Below are positions 7,945 to 14,541 of a stretch of 16,813 nucleotides of DNA, in pieces. The notes under the pieces were generated by a model. The model did no database searches. It was not told the DNA's origin and was given only the letters and a program-made list of their open reading frames with translations. Every line of letters starts with the position of its first letter. The first letter of the stretch is position 1. The stretch lies in contig CBFHYO010000022.1 of assembly GCA_965660075.1 (NCBI GenBank), forward strand, positions 1 through 16,813, written 5' to 3'. The DNA is from CAYYFV01 sp965660075 (GTDB taxonomy: Bacteria > Patescibacteriota > Gracilibacteria > UBA1369 > GCA-2718715). The position numbers and the translations under genes were made by a program.

Positions 7945-8346
7945 TTATTGAAAATTTTTATCGTGAAGTTCTTGGTCCAACCCAAAGTTGTTCCCAGAGC
8001 CACTTCTGCCATAGTCATCTTGTAGTTTAACTATGTCATCCAATTCTGGAGTGGACACTTCGAAAATTTCAGAATCTTCTAAAGCTTCTACCCTGTGAAT
8101 TGTTTTGGGTATAATCTCGAATTTTTCGCCAGCTTGCAAGATTTTTTCGTTTAGAGAGTTGACATCATCACCAAAAATCATTTTAACTCTACCTTTGTAT
8201 ACGTATTGAGTTTCTATTTTTTGATTATGATATTGTAAGCTTAGCCTGTGTCCTTTTTTTACTTCTAGGATTTTTCCTGCATAGTGTTCGTTTTGAGCGA
8301 ACCATACTTCGCGACCCCATGGTTTTTGTTTGAATTGAATTTCCAT
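7945..8346 (-). CDS. Phosphomannose isomerase type II cupin domain protein
   Basis: A 133-residue single cupin resembling the isomerase half of bifunctional ManC/AlgA proteins, which converts fructose-6-phosphate and mannose-6-phosphate. Family landmarks are KPWGREVW (8-15), the glycine-bounded metal motif region GHRLSLQYHNQKIE (32-45), KGRVKMIFGD, PKTIHRVE (80-87) and the closing DDIVKLQDDYGR (103-114). Probable metal ligands are His40, Glu45 and His84. The position usually holding a second His is Gln42. After the cupin there is a polar tail of about 19 residues. The gene starts 2 bases after gpmI and lies two genes downstream of manC, so isomerase and guanylyltransferase are separate proteins of one gene run. 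Other cupin roles cannot be excluded. Mannose-6-phosphate isomerase is the best reading. Confidence 0.8.
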   Translation of the reverse strand: MEIQFKQKPWGREVWFAQNEHYAGKILEVKKGHRLSLQYHNQKIETQYVYKGRVKMIFGDDVNSLNEKILQAGEKFEIIPKTIHRVEALEDSEIFEVSTPELDDIVKLQDDYGRSGSGNNFGLDQELHDKNFQ

Positions 8347-8348
8347 TT

Positions 8349-9821
8349 TTATTGGTTAATTAATAAAGACTCGCCAGTCATTTCTACTGGTTTATCGATT
8401 TGTAATAATTGGAGTATTGTTGGTGCTACATCTCTAAGTCCACCTTGTTTCTTTAGCTTGTAATTGCTGTCGGAAAAGATACTAATTGGTACTGGATTTG
8501 TTGTGTGTGATGGATTTTGTGTTCCGTCTGCATTGTGCATGTATTCAGAATTACCGTGATCTGCTGTAATCAACACATCATATTTCTTTTCTAATAAATT
8601 GGGAATCAGTTTCTTTAGTTCATTGTCTATATATTCGATTGATTTTTTAGTTGCCTCAAAACTACCTGAGTGTCCCACTAAATCTGGATTTGCATAGTTA
8701 ATTAACACTAGATTGAAGTCTTGGGACTCCAGTTGCTCGATTACTGTGTTTGTTATGTTTGTAGCACTCATTTCTGGTTTTTCTTTGTAGGAATGAACCT
8801 TGGATGATTCTACCATTTTTCTGGTTTCTCCTGGATATGGATTTTTGTTTTGAGAATTAAAAAAATAAGTAACGTGGGCGTACTTTTCTGTTTCTGCTAC
8901 TCGTAACTGTGTCATGTTGTTTTTAGAGAGTGTTTCTCCTAGGTTGTTTTGGATTTCTTGAGTGTTAAATAAATTGATTGCTTTATCGCAATAATTTCCA
9001 AAAGTTATTAATTTGTTTTTTTCTACTATTTTTTGGCTTAATTGAGCTGCTCTGTCTGTTCTAAAATTAAAACATATAAAAGTTTCTTCACACTCTGGAA
9101 CACTAAAAGAAGTGCTTTGTATGGGTTTTAAGTAATAGTCACTTTCTAAGCCTTCTGAGTATTGTTTGTCTACTGCTGCTGATAAATCTTGTACTTGTGT
9201 TTCTTGTTCTGTGCTAATTAAATTGTAAGCAATATTGGTTCTCTCATCGTTTTTATCTCTATCCATTGCATAAAATCTACCAATCAGACTTCCTATAAAA
9301 AAGTTTGGGTGTTTTTTTGTTAATGTTGTTAAATATTCTAGGTACTTTTTGACTGATTTTTCTGAAACATCGCGACCATCTGCAATAGCATGAAGTTGTA
9401 TTTTTAATTCAGGTTTGTTTTGGTTTATTATTTCAAGTAACGCTTTAATGTGATTAATATCTGAATGTACTCCCGCATCTGAAATCATTCCTATTAGATT
9501 GATTTGTTTGTTGGATTCTTTTATGGCTGTAATTAATGCTTGGTTATTAGCCATGGTATGATCTTGAATTTCGGTATTAATTCGTTGTAAAGATTGATTA
9601 ACAATCCTACCAGCTCCAATAGTAAAGTGACCAACTTCCGATCCACCCATGGTTCCATCTGGCAGGCCTACATCGGTTCCAGCTGCAGCAAGTAAGCTTG
9701 GATTTGTTAATAGATTTTTGTGTAAAAAAGGGGAGTTAGATCTGGTTACTGCGTTAAATTCGTAGTCTTTTCCTATTCCATATCCATCCAAAATAATAAG
9801 CGCAACTTTTTTATTTAACAT
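8349..9821 (-). CDS. gpmI: 2,3-bisphosphoglycerate-independent phosphoglycerate mutase
   Basis: Interconverts 3- and 2-phosphoglycerate in glycolysis using two manganese ions and a phosphoserine intermediate. The protein has 490 residues (family about 510). All ligands are visible: Asp12 in LIILDGYG, the nucleophile Ser61 in GGSEVGH, Asp380 and His384 in NPDLVGHSG, Asp421 and His422 in TADHGN, and His439 in NPSHTTNPVP. The substrate-binding insertion has DAGVHSDINH (115-124), ADGRD (147-151) and FRTDRAAQL. The first 11 bases overlap the end of manC, so translation is likely coupled. A glycolytic enzyme inside a mannose-nucleotide gene pair is an odd neighbour and may reflect genome packing rather than pathway logic. 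Confidence 0.97.
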   Translation of the reverse strand: MLNKKVALIILDGYGIGKDYEFNAVTRSNSPFLHKNLLTNPSLLAAAGTDVGLPDGTMGGSEVGHFTIGAGRIVNQSLQRINTEIQDHTMANNQALITAIKESNKQINLIGMISDAGVHSDINHIKALLEIINQNKPELKIQLHAIADGRDVSEKSVKKYLEYLTTLTKKHPNFFIGSLIGRFYAMDRDKNDERTNIAYNLISTEQETQVQDLSAAVDKQYSEGLESDYYLKPIQSTSFSVPECEETFICFNFRTDRAAQLSQKIVEKNKLITFGNYCDKAINLFNTQEIQNNLGETLSKNNMTQLRVAETEKYAHVTYFFNSQNKNPYPGETRKMVESSKVHSYKEKPEMSATNITNTVIEQLESQDFNLVLINYANPDLVGHSGSFEATKKSIEYIDNELKKLIPNLLEKKYDVLITADHGNSEYMHNADGTQNPSHTTNPVPISIFSDSNYKLKKQGGLRDVAPTILQLLQIDKPVEMTGESLLINQ

Positions 9822-10854
9822 CTGGATTTTCGTTAATGAAATTTTTTAATAGAGACGAGTCTTTTTTGGGCGCAACAAGAATTGCTTTGTCTGTATTAAT
9901 AATGCTTAGATCGTGCACATTCAAAGCAACAATGGTTTTTGAATCTTCTTGGTTTATTATAATGTTTTTGCTTGAATTTATTTCACGTACATTACCTTGA
10001 GTTAGGTTTTGATTGTCATCAGTTGCTAGTTGTTCATATAGTGTTTGCCAAGTTCCAATATCTGACCAATCTAATTCTGCTGGAATTATTAAGATTTCCG
10101 ATGGAGTAACTTTTTCGATCAGAGCGTAGTCAATTGATATTGGATTATATTTGCTATAAGAGTTTTCTATATCGTTAAAATCAAAATTTTTGGTTGTGTT
10201 GAATAAATCATTCGCATGTAACTTTAATTCTGCAAAAAACTTACCTAAACTCCATATAAAATACCCTGTATTCCACATGTATTTATAAGACTTTAGAAAC
10301 TCTTTTGCTGTCTCTAAATCTGGTTTTTCTATAAATTTATCAAGTGTATAAACTTGAGTGTCTTGAATTTCGCAAAATAAATCTTTGATTTTTGCATATC
10401 CTAAGTTTGGATTTGCATATTTGGCTTTTACTTCTACGATCGAAAATTTGTTGTGTTTTTGGCATAGTTCATGTCCGAGTGTTATTTTCTGAGCATATTC
10501 TGTGTTGTCAGAAATAATGTGGTCTGCTGGGGAAATTGAGACTGTTTCTTGTTCGCCAAATTTGTCTAATAAAATTTTCATTGCAAAGCAGAGTGCGGGG
10601 GCACTGTCTTTTTTTTCTGGTTCGATAATAATATTTTCTTTTGGTAAATTCGGAAGTTGCATTTCTACTAACTCCTTATATTTTTGATTTGTTGCAACAA
10701 AAATATCTTTTGATTCTACAAAGTTGTGTCTATCAAAAGTTAACTGAAGAAGAGTTTTATCGTTTATAAATTTTTGAAATTGTTTAGGCTTCTGACTTGT
10801 CGACATTGGCCACAGGCGTGAACCATGTCCACCTGCTAATATGAGAACTTTCAT
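9811..10854 (-). CDS. manC: Mannose-1-phosphate guanylyltransferase (GDP-mannose pyrophosphorylase)
   Basis: Forms GDP-mannose from GTP and mannose-1-phosphate, feeding glycan synthesis. The 347 residues correspond to the nucleotidyltransferase part only. The N-terminal signature ILAGGHGSRLWPMS (5-18) with PKQF (23-26) is unmistakable. SPADHIIS (108-115), FIEKPD (174-179), YMWNTGYFIW (192-201) and the DWSDIGTW segment (262-269) follow in order. The left-handed beta-helix tail after 285 is short, and the C-terminal isomerase cupin found in bifunctional enzymes is absent; a separate cupin gene two positions downstream supplies that domain. It overlaps gpmI by 11 bases and lies 29 bases after the prepilin peptidase gene, the widest gap in this run. 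No phosphomannomutase gene is in the window. Confidence 0.95.
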   Translation of the reverse strand: MKVLILAGGHGSRLWPMSTSQKPKQFQKFINDKTLLQLTFDRHNFVESKDIFVATNQKYKELVEMQLPNLPKENIIIEPEKKDSAPALCFAMKILLDKFGEQETVSISPADHIISDNTEYAQKITLGHELCQKHNKFSIVEVKAKYANPNLGYAKIKDLFCEIQDTQVYTLDKFIEKPDLETAKEFLKSYKYMWNTGYFIWSLGKFFAELKLHANDLFNTTKNFDFNDIENSYSKYNPISIDYALIEKVTPSEILIIPAELDWSDIGTWQTLYEQLATDDNQNLTQGNVREINSSKNIIINQEDSKTIVALNVHDLSIINTDKAILVAPKKDSSLLKNFINENPDVK

Positions 10855-10883
10855 AAAATAGATTTATGTGTGCTACTAGGCTA

Positions 10884-11597
10884 TCAAAATATTAAATTTA
10901 TGTAAAATCCTGTAAAGAGAAATGGAATAAGTGCCACCGGTTTGTTTTTAATAGTTTTATATTTTATTAAAAAATAGGGGACAACACTTAAAACAGCCAC
11001 CCAATAAGCTATAAATATACTTTCTAGGGTTTGTATGTTTGCAAATATAAATCCTATACTTAAGCCTATAAAAGCATCGGCATCGCCAATTGATTTTTTA
11101 CTGATTAACTCTTGAATATAAAAAAATGCAAAGCCAATTAATCCAAAAGTAAATATTTGATTGAGTTCTTTTCCAAAAAACCAATATCCATAAGCAAAAC
11201 TAGTAATACATAGTGTATAAAGTAAGTTTGATTCTACTTGTTTTGTAAGGGCGTCTTGGTATACATTTGCTAAAAATAAAATTATTAAAGGTGTTAATAA
11301 AATTAGTTCTTTAATACTAAATTTGAATGCCAATCCAGTAAATACTAGTGAAGTAACTAGTTCAATTATCGGATATTTTTTGTCTATCTTGTTTTCGCAC
11401 ATTCTGCATTTTCCTTTGTAAAACAAATAACTAAAAATTGGTACTAAATCTTGTACTTGCAATTTGTTTTTACAGTTTGGGCACATTGATCTTCCGTTTA
11501 TGATGCTTTTTGGATTGGTTTGAATTCTGTGAGTTACTACAGTTAAAAAACTTCCAAACAAAGAACCCCAAACAAATGCGAAAAAATAATTAATCAT
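10884..11597 (-). CDS. pilD: Prepilin peptidase / N-methyltransferase (type IV pilus, A24 family)
   Basis: Integral membrane aspartyl protease that cleaves the positively charged leader from type IV pilin-like proteins and methylates the new N terminus. The 237 residues start with a TM helix containing GSLFGSFLTVV. A cytoplasmic domain follows with the zinc motif pairs Cys39/Cys42 and Cys64/Cys67, then a hydrophobic C-terminal part with several TM helices. The catalytic aspartates are probably Asp115 (YQDALT) and Asp172 (IGDAD, in place of the usual GxGD). Its start overlaps the TPR gene stop by 8 bases. It is the only gene in the window ending in TGA, and the next in-frame codon is TAG. Retention of the cysteines points to a bifunctional enzyme. 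No pilin or pilus ATPase gene is nearby. Confidence 0.93.
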   Translation of the reverse strand: MINYFFAFVWGSLFGSFLTVVTHRIQTNPKSIINGRSMCPNCKNKLQVQDLVPIFSYLFYKGKCRMCENKIDKKYPIIELVTSLVFTGLAFKFSIKELILLTPLIILFLANVYQDALTKQVESNLLYTLCITSFAYGYWFFGKELNQIFTFGLIGFAFFYIQELISKKSIGDADAFIGLSIGFIFANIQTLESIFIAYWVAVLSVVPYFLIKYKTIKNKPVALIPFLFTGFYINLIF

Positions 11598-13005
11598 TTT
11601 GTATTTCTTTTAGTATTTTTTGGTAAGTGTTTTTATCTCCAATTTTACTTGCTAAACTAAGTGCTGAATTTAATTTTGATGAGTATGTTTTTGTATTGTC
11701 GAGTTTTTTGTGATTTAGTGCTAATAGGTACATAGCCTGACTTGAGTTTGGATTGATTTTTAGAGATAATTCTAGGTTTTGTATAGATTTAGCGTAGTTT
11801 TTTGTTTTGTAAAATAAATGACCTAAATTTAGGAAGTATAAGTTGTGATTTTGAAAATTATTTTTGAAAATCTGAAGAGTTGTTGCACTTTGTTCAAGAT
11901 TGTTTTGAGCTAACTGTATTTGAGTCAAGTTAGATAATAGTTGCGGAGTAATGTGATTTTCTCCAATTAAACTTGTAATTGTTTCTAATGCATTTGGATC
12001 ATTTGTCTCGTACTGACAATGAGCCAAGAATTCTTGAGCCAGTTTTTTATGTTTAGTTTCAAAATTTACTGCAAGTTTTAAATGTCTTAACGCATTTGAA
12101 AAGTTTTTAAGATTGTAATATGTAATTCCAAGATAAAGGTGGGTGTCTGCGTTGTAAGGATCTAACTTTCTTGTTTTTTCTAAAGTTTGGAGAGCCTTTT
12201 TATATTCTCTTACCTTAACAAAGCTATAGCCAAGACTAAGCCATGCATCTCGAAAGGCTGGGTTTTGTTTTAAGCTTGTATAGTTTAATAATCTTGCTGC
12301 AACTGTATGGTTTTCATTCAGTAGGTTTTTTGCTGTAAGAGTTTGCAGGAAATTCATTGGAGAATCTTTAAAGGAGTAGAATAACTGTAGATTGTAGCTG
12401 AATGATTTGGCGGAATTGTAATAAGGATTGTTAGTTTTGCTAATTGATAAATTTTCAAAAATCTCTTTAGCAGTTTTAATATCTTGTGTGTTTAGTGCAT
12501 ATATTGCATGCCAGAACTGTACCTCTGCATAGTTGTTTGGTAAGGATTTTAATAGTTCTACTGCTTTTTGATTTTCTCTGTTGTAAATATAGTATTGCAA
12601 TTCAATAATTTTCCCGTATAAGCCGTAGTTTTTTTTGAATGAAGCCGCATAAATATTTTTTTTGGCTAATTCAGGTTTATCTAACTGTAAATAACTTTCT
12701 GCTGATAATAAAAAGGGAAGTGCTTGTGTGGAATCTATTTTATTTGCCTGAACAAAATGTGAAATTGCCAATCTGAAATTGTGATCTTGAACAAATTCCA
12801 AGCCAGTTTTTAATTGGTCTTGATAGTTTTGTGGTAGATTTTCTAGATTTTTACTAATTGATTGTTCCGTAATAGAAGATTCTATTTTTGTTTGAGTAAA
12901 TTCTAATTTTTCTGCTTGTATGTTGTTTTTAAATGACAAGCTTAATAAAATTGCACCAAAGATTATACACAGTGTACTAATTAATTTAACTTTAATACTT
13001 TGCAT
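11590..13005 (-). CDS. Membrane-anchored TPR-repeat protein
   Basis: I do not recognise a named family. The 471 residues start with a basic stretch (MQSIKVK) and one hydrophobic segment (about 8-24) that reads as an uncleaved anchor or signal peptide without a lipobox cysteine. A polar linker follows, then a helical solenoid. Clear tetratricopeptide repeats lie at about 61-94, 253-286 (DAWLSLGYSF...LDPYNA), 287-320 and 388-421 (NLGHLFY...INPNSS), with degenerate ones between. By the positive-inside rule the solenoid would be outside the membrane. It is the first gene of the leftward run and overlaps pilD by 8 bases, so a role in pilus assembly (as PilF/PilW-type TPR proteins have) is possible. 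A role at the Sec exit alongside the distal secDF is another possibility. Function is not established. Confidence 0.82.
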   Translation of the reverse strand: MQSIKVKLISTLCIIFGAILLSLSFKNNIQAEKLEFTQTKIESSITEQSISKNLENLPQNYQDQLKTGLEFVQDHNFRLAISHFVQANKIDSTQALPFLLSAESYLQLDKPELAKKNIYAASFKKNYGLYGKIIELQYYIYNRENQKAVELLKSLPNNYAEVQFWHAIYALNTQDIKTAKEIFENLSISKTNNPYYNSAKSFSYNLQLFYSFKDSPMNFLQTLTAKNLLNENHTVAARLLNYTSLKQNPAFRDAWLSLGYSFVKVREYKKALQTLEKTRKLDPYNADTHLYLGITYYNLKNFSNALRHLKLAVNFETKHKKLAQEFLAHCQYETNDPNALETITSLIGENHITPQLLSNLTQIQLAQNNLEQSATTLQIFKNNFQNHNLYFLNLGHLFYKTKNYAKSIQNLELSLKINPNSSQAMYLLALNHKKLDNTKTYSSKLNSALSLASKIGDKNTYQKILKEIQND

Positions 13006-13057
13006 TTAGAGAGGATTTTAATTACATTTAAGGTAACATTTTTTTAGTTTTTTTAAA
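13006..13057. other. Divergent spacer between the TPR-led run and ruvC
   Basis: These 52 bases are the only place where promoters for the six-gene leftward run and for ruvC can sit, unless they lie inside coding sequence. The spacer has two T-runs (13041-13045 and 13048-13054, the first part of a longer run) ahead of ruvC. For the leftward run TAAAAT (complement of 13015-13020) is a possible -10, but it would leave almost no leader. No -35, operator palindrome or ribosome binding site is convincing. Confidence 0.3.
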
Positions 13058-13534
13058 ATGATATTTCTTGGTATAGATCCTGGTTTTGATAGAGTTGGTT
13101 TTGGAGTAGTTGAGTTGCAAGGTAATAACAGAAAGTACATTGCATCTGGTATAATTTCTACTGATAGAGCTAAGGATTTTTATGCTAGACTTGTCGAAAT
13201 TCAAACTGATTTAAATCAGATATGTACTGCATACTCTCCATCAATTGCGTGTGTCGAAACTTTGTTTTTTAGCAAAAACACTAAGACAGCAATGAAAGTT
13301 GCTGAAGCACGGGGAGTTATTAATACTTTTTTATATAATTATGGTTTGGTAATTAATGAAGTATCACCAAATACTATTAAGTCAGCTTTAACCGGCGATG
13401 GCCGCGCGGATAAAAAGCAGGTTGAATTTATGGTTAAAAAGGTTTTAGATCTTCCGAATTTAAAGGCTATAGATGATGCATGTGATGCCTTGGCAATGGC
13501 TATTTATGCATCTTATAACTGTGTGCCAATTTAG
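13058..13534 (+). CDS. ruvC: Holliday junction resolvase RuvC
   Basis: Dimeric RNase H-fold endonuclease that cuts Holliday junctions at the end of recombination. At 158 residues it is slightly shorter than E. coli RuvC (173). The four acidic catalytic positions are present: Asp7 in GIDPG, Glu67 in CVETLFF, and Asp140 and Asp143 in the IDDACDALA segment. The DNA-binding region around KSALTGDGRADKKQV (108-122) is typical. The gene stands alone on the plus strand, without ruvA, ruvB or yebC beside it. Its last 35 bases overlap the end of the oppositely oriented pyruvate kinase gene, and no terminator is visible at this junction. No Shine-Dalgarno sequence precedes the ATG, only a U-rich leader. 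Confidence 0.96.
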   Translation: MIFLGIDPGFDRVGFGVVELQGNNRKYIASGIISTDRAKDFYARLVEIQTDLNQICTAYSPSIACVETLFFSKNTKTAMKVAEARGVINTFLYNYGLVINEVSPNTIKSALTGDGRADKKQVEFMVKKVLDLPNLKAIDDACDALAMAIYASYNCVPI

Positions 13535-14483
13535 TTAGCCACTCAATTGCCAAAAAAGGATGTTTGCCAACAACTGTTTCGTTTGTCAGAATAAATCCAG
13601 AGGCTCCATGTTCCAGTGCGTGGTATATGTCGTTTACCTCTGCTCGAGAGGGGTGAGTGTATTCAAGCATGCTTTTTAGAACTTCTGTAGCAACTAGAGT
13701 TGGTACTTTAAGTTTGTTTGCTGCGTCTAAAATTATTAATTCTCCTTCGGCTAGATTTTCTAGTCCTATTTCTACACCTAGGTCTCCTCTGGCAATCATA
13801 CAGTATTCAGCTAAGGAGAGAATTGAATTAATGTTTTCTACTGCTGCTTGAGTTTCTATTTTGGCTAGGATTTTAGCTTTGTTGTTTACGAGTTTTTTCA
13901 AGTGTTTAAGATCTTTTTGATTATGAATAAAACTAAGTGAAATAATGTCGATACCATTTGAAATTGCAAATTCAATATCGTTTTTGTCTTTTTTACTAAT
14001 TGGATCGAGGCCTAGTTGGATTCCAGGTGCGTTGCAACCGTTTTTGTCTTTTACTTCTCCAGATGATAATGCAAGTGCTTCTAAGCTTTGCGCATCTTTG
14101 TTGATTTTTGTAATCTCTAGTTTAATTTGACCATCTTTGATAAGAATTTGTTTTCCAATGTTTTGAGTGTTGTATAATCCTTTGGCAGACAGACAGAAAT
14201 GATTTGGGGTGGGTTCAAAACTAAAGAGATATTTTTCTCCTGAGTTGATTTGTTTTGTATAACAGTTTTGAATTCTTAATTTTGGTCCTTGAAGATCTTG
14301 TAGTATTAGGGTTTCTTTTTGCATTTTTTGTGAGACCTCTCTGATGTTTTTTATAATTTCTTGGTATTCTTGGTGTGTTCCCCAGCTAAAATTTAATCTA
14401 AATAAATTACAACCATTAGATATTAATTTTTCTATTGATTGTTTGTCTGATATCGCTGGACTTAAAGTAGCACTTATATACAT
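13500..14483 (-). CDS. pyk: Short pyruvate kinase lacking the C-terminal regulatory domain
   Basis: Transfers phosphate from phosphoenolpyruvate to ADP, the last glycolytic step. It has only 327 residues (bacterial enzymes usually have about 470 or more). The A barrel and B lid are present: RLNFSWG (29-35) with Arg29, Asn31 and Ser33, LQDLQGPKLR (61-70), IKDGQI (115-120), then the active-site AKIET with Lys208 and Glu210, ARGDLGVEI with Asp234, and ATEVLKSM with Thr266. The usual HG after NFS is WG, and the usual ATQ is ATE. After the helix following NETVVGKHP the chain stops, so the whole C domain that carries the allosteric effector site and tetramer contacts is missing. The core residues suggest activity without allosteric control. 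It has its own promoter and overlaps ruvC tail to tail. Confidence 0.9.
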   Translation of the reverse strand: MYISATLSPAISDKQSIEKLISNGCNLFRLNFSWGTHQEYQEIIKNIREVSQKMQKETLILQDLQGPKLRIQNCYTKQINSGEKYLFSFEPTPNHFCLSAKGLYNTQNIGKQILIKDGQIKLEITKINKDAQSLEALALSSGEVKDKNGCNAPGIQLGLDPISKKDKNDIEFAISNGIDIISLSFIHNQKDLKHLKKLVNNKAKILAKIETQAAVENINSILSLAEYCMIARGDLGVEIGLENLAEGELIILDAANKLKVPTLVATEVLKSMLEYTHPSRAEVNDIYHALEHGASGFILTNETVVGKHPFLAIEWLTKLAHSYKMHK

Positions 14484-14507
14484 TTGTAGAGGGTTTTAAT
14501 TCTCTTT

Positions 14508-14513
14508 ATTATA
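14508..14513 (-). promoter_or_regulatory. Extended -10 promoter of the pyruvate kinase gene
   Basis: On the minus strand the sequence reads TGCTATAAT, a consensus TATAAT with an upstream TG (extended -10). Transcription would start about 18 bases before the ATG at 14483. The -35 window at 17-base spacing (14531-14536) reads TTTAAT and falls in the loop and stem edge of the glmS terminator, so recognition probably relies on the extended -10. Confidence 0.65.
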
Positions 14514-14517
14514 GCAT

Positions 14518-14541
14518 AAAAAAAGTCCTAATTAAAGGACT
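14518..14541 (-). terminator. Intrinsic terminator of glmS
   Basis: Read on the minus strand: AGTCCT (complement of 14536-14541), loop TTAATT, AGGACT (complement of 14524-14529), then seven T (14518-14524, the first shared with the stem end). The left arm overlaps the glmS stop codon TAG at 14540-14542, so the hairpin begins inside the coding sequence. The pyruvate kinase -10 starts a few bases further on. Confidence 0.85.

Noticed and set aside
10884..11597. UGA recoding (Gly or Trp)
   Set aside because: All genes are full length under the standard code without in-frame TGA. In recoded genomes TGA would interrupt many of them.
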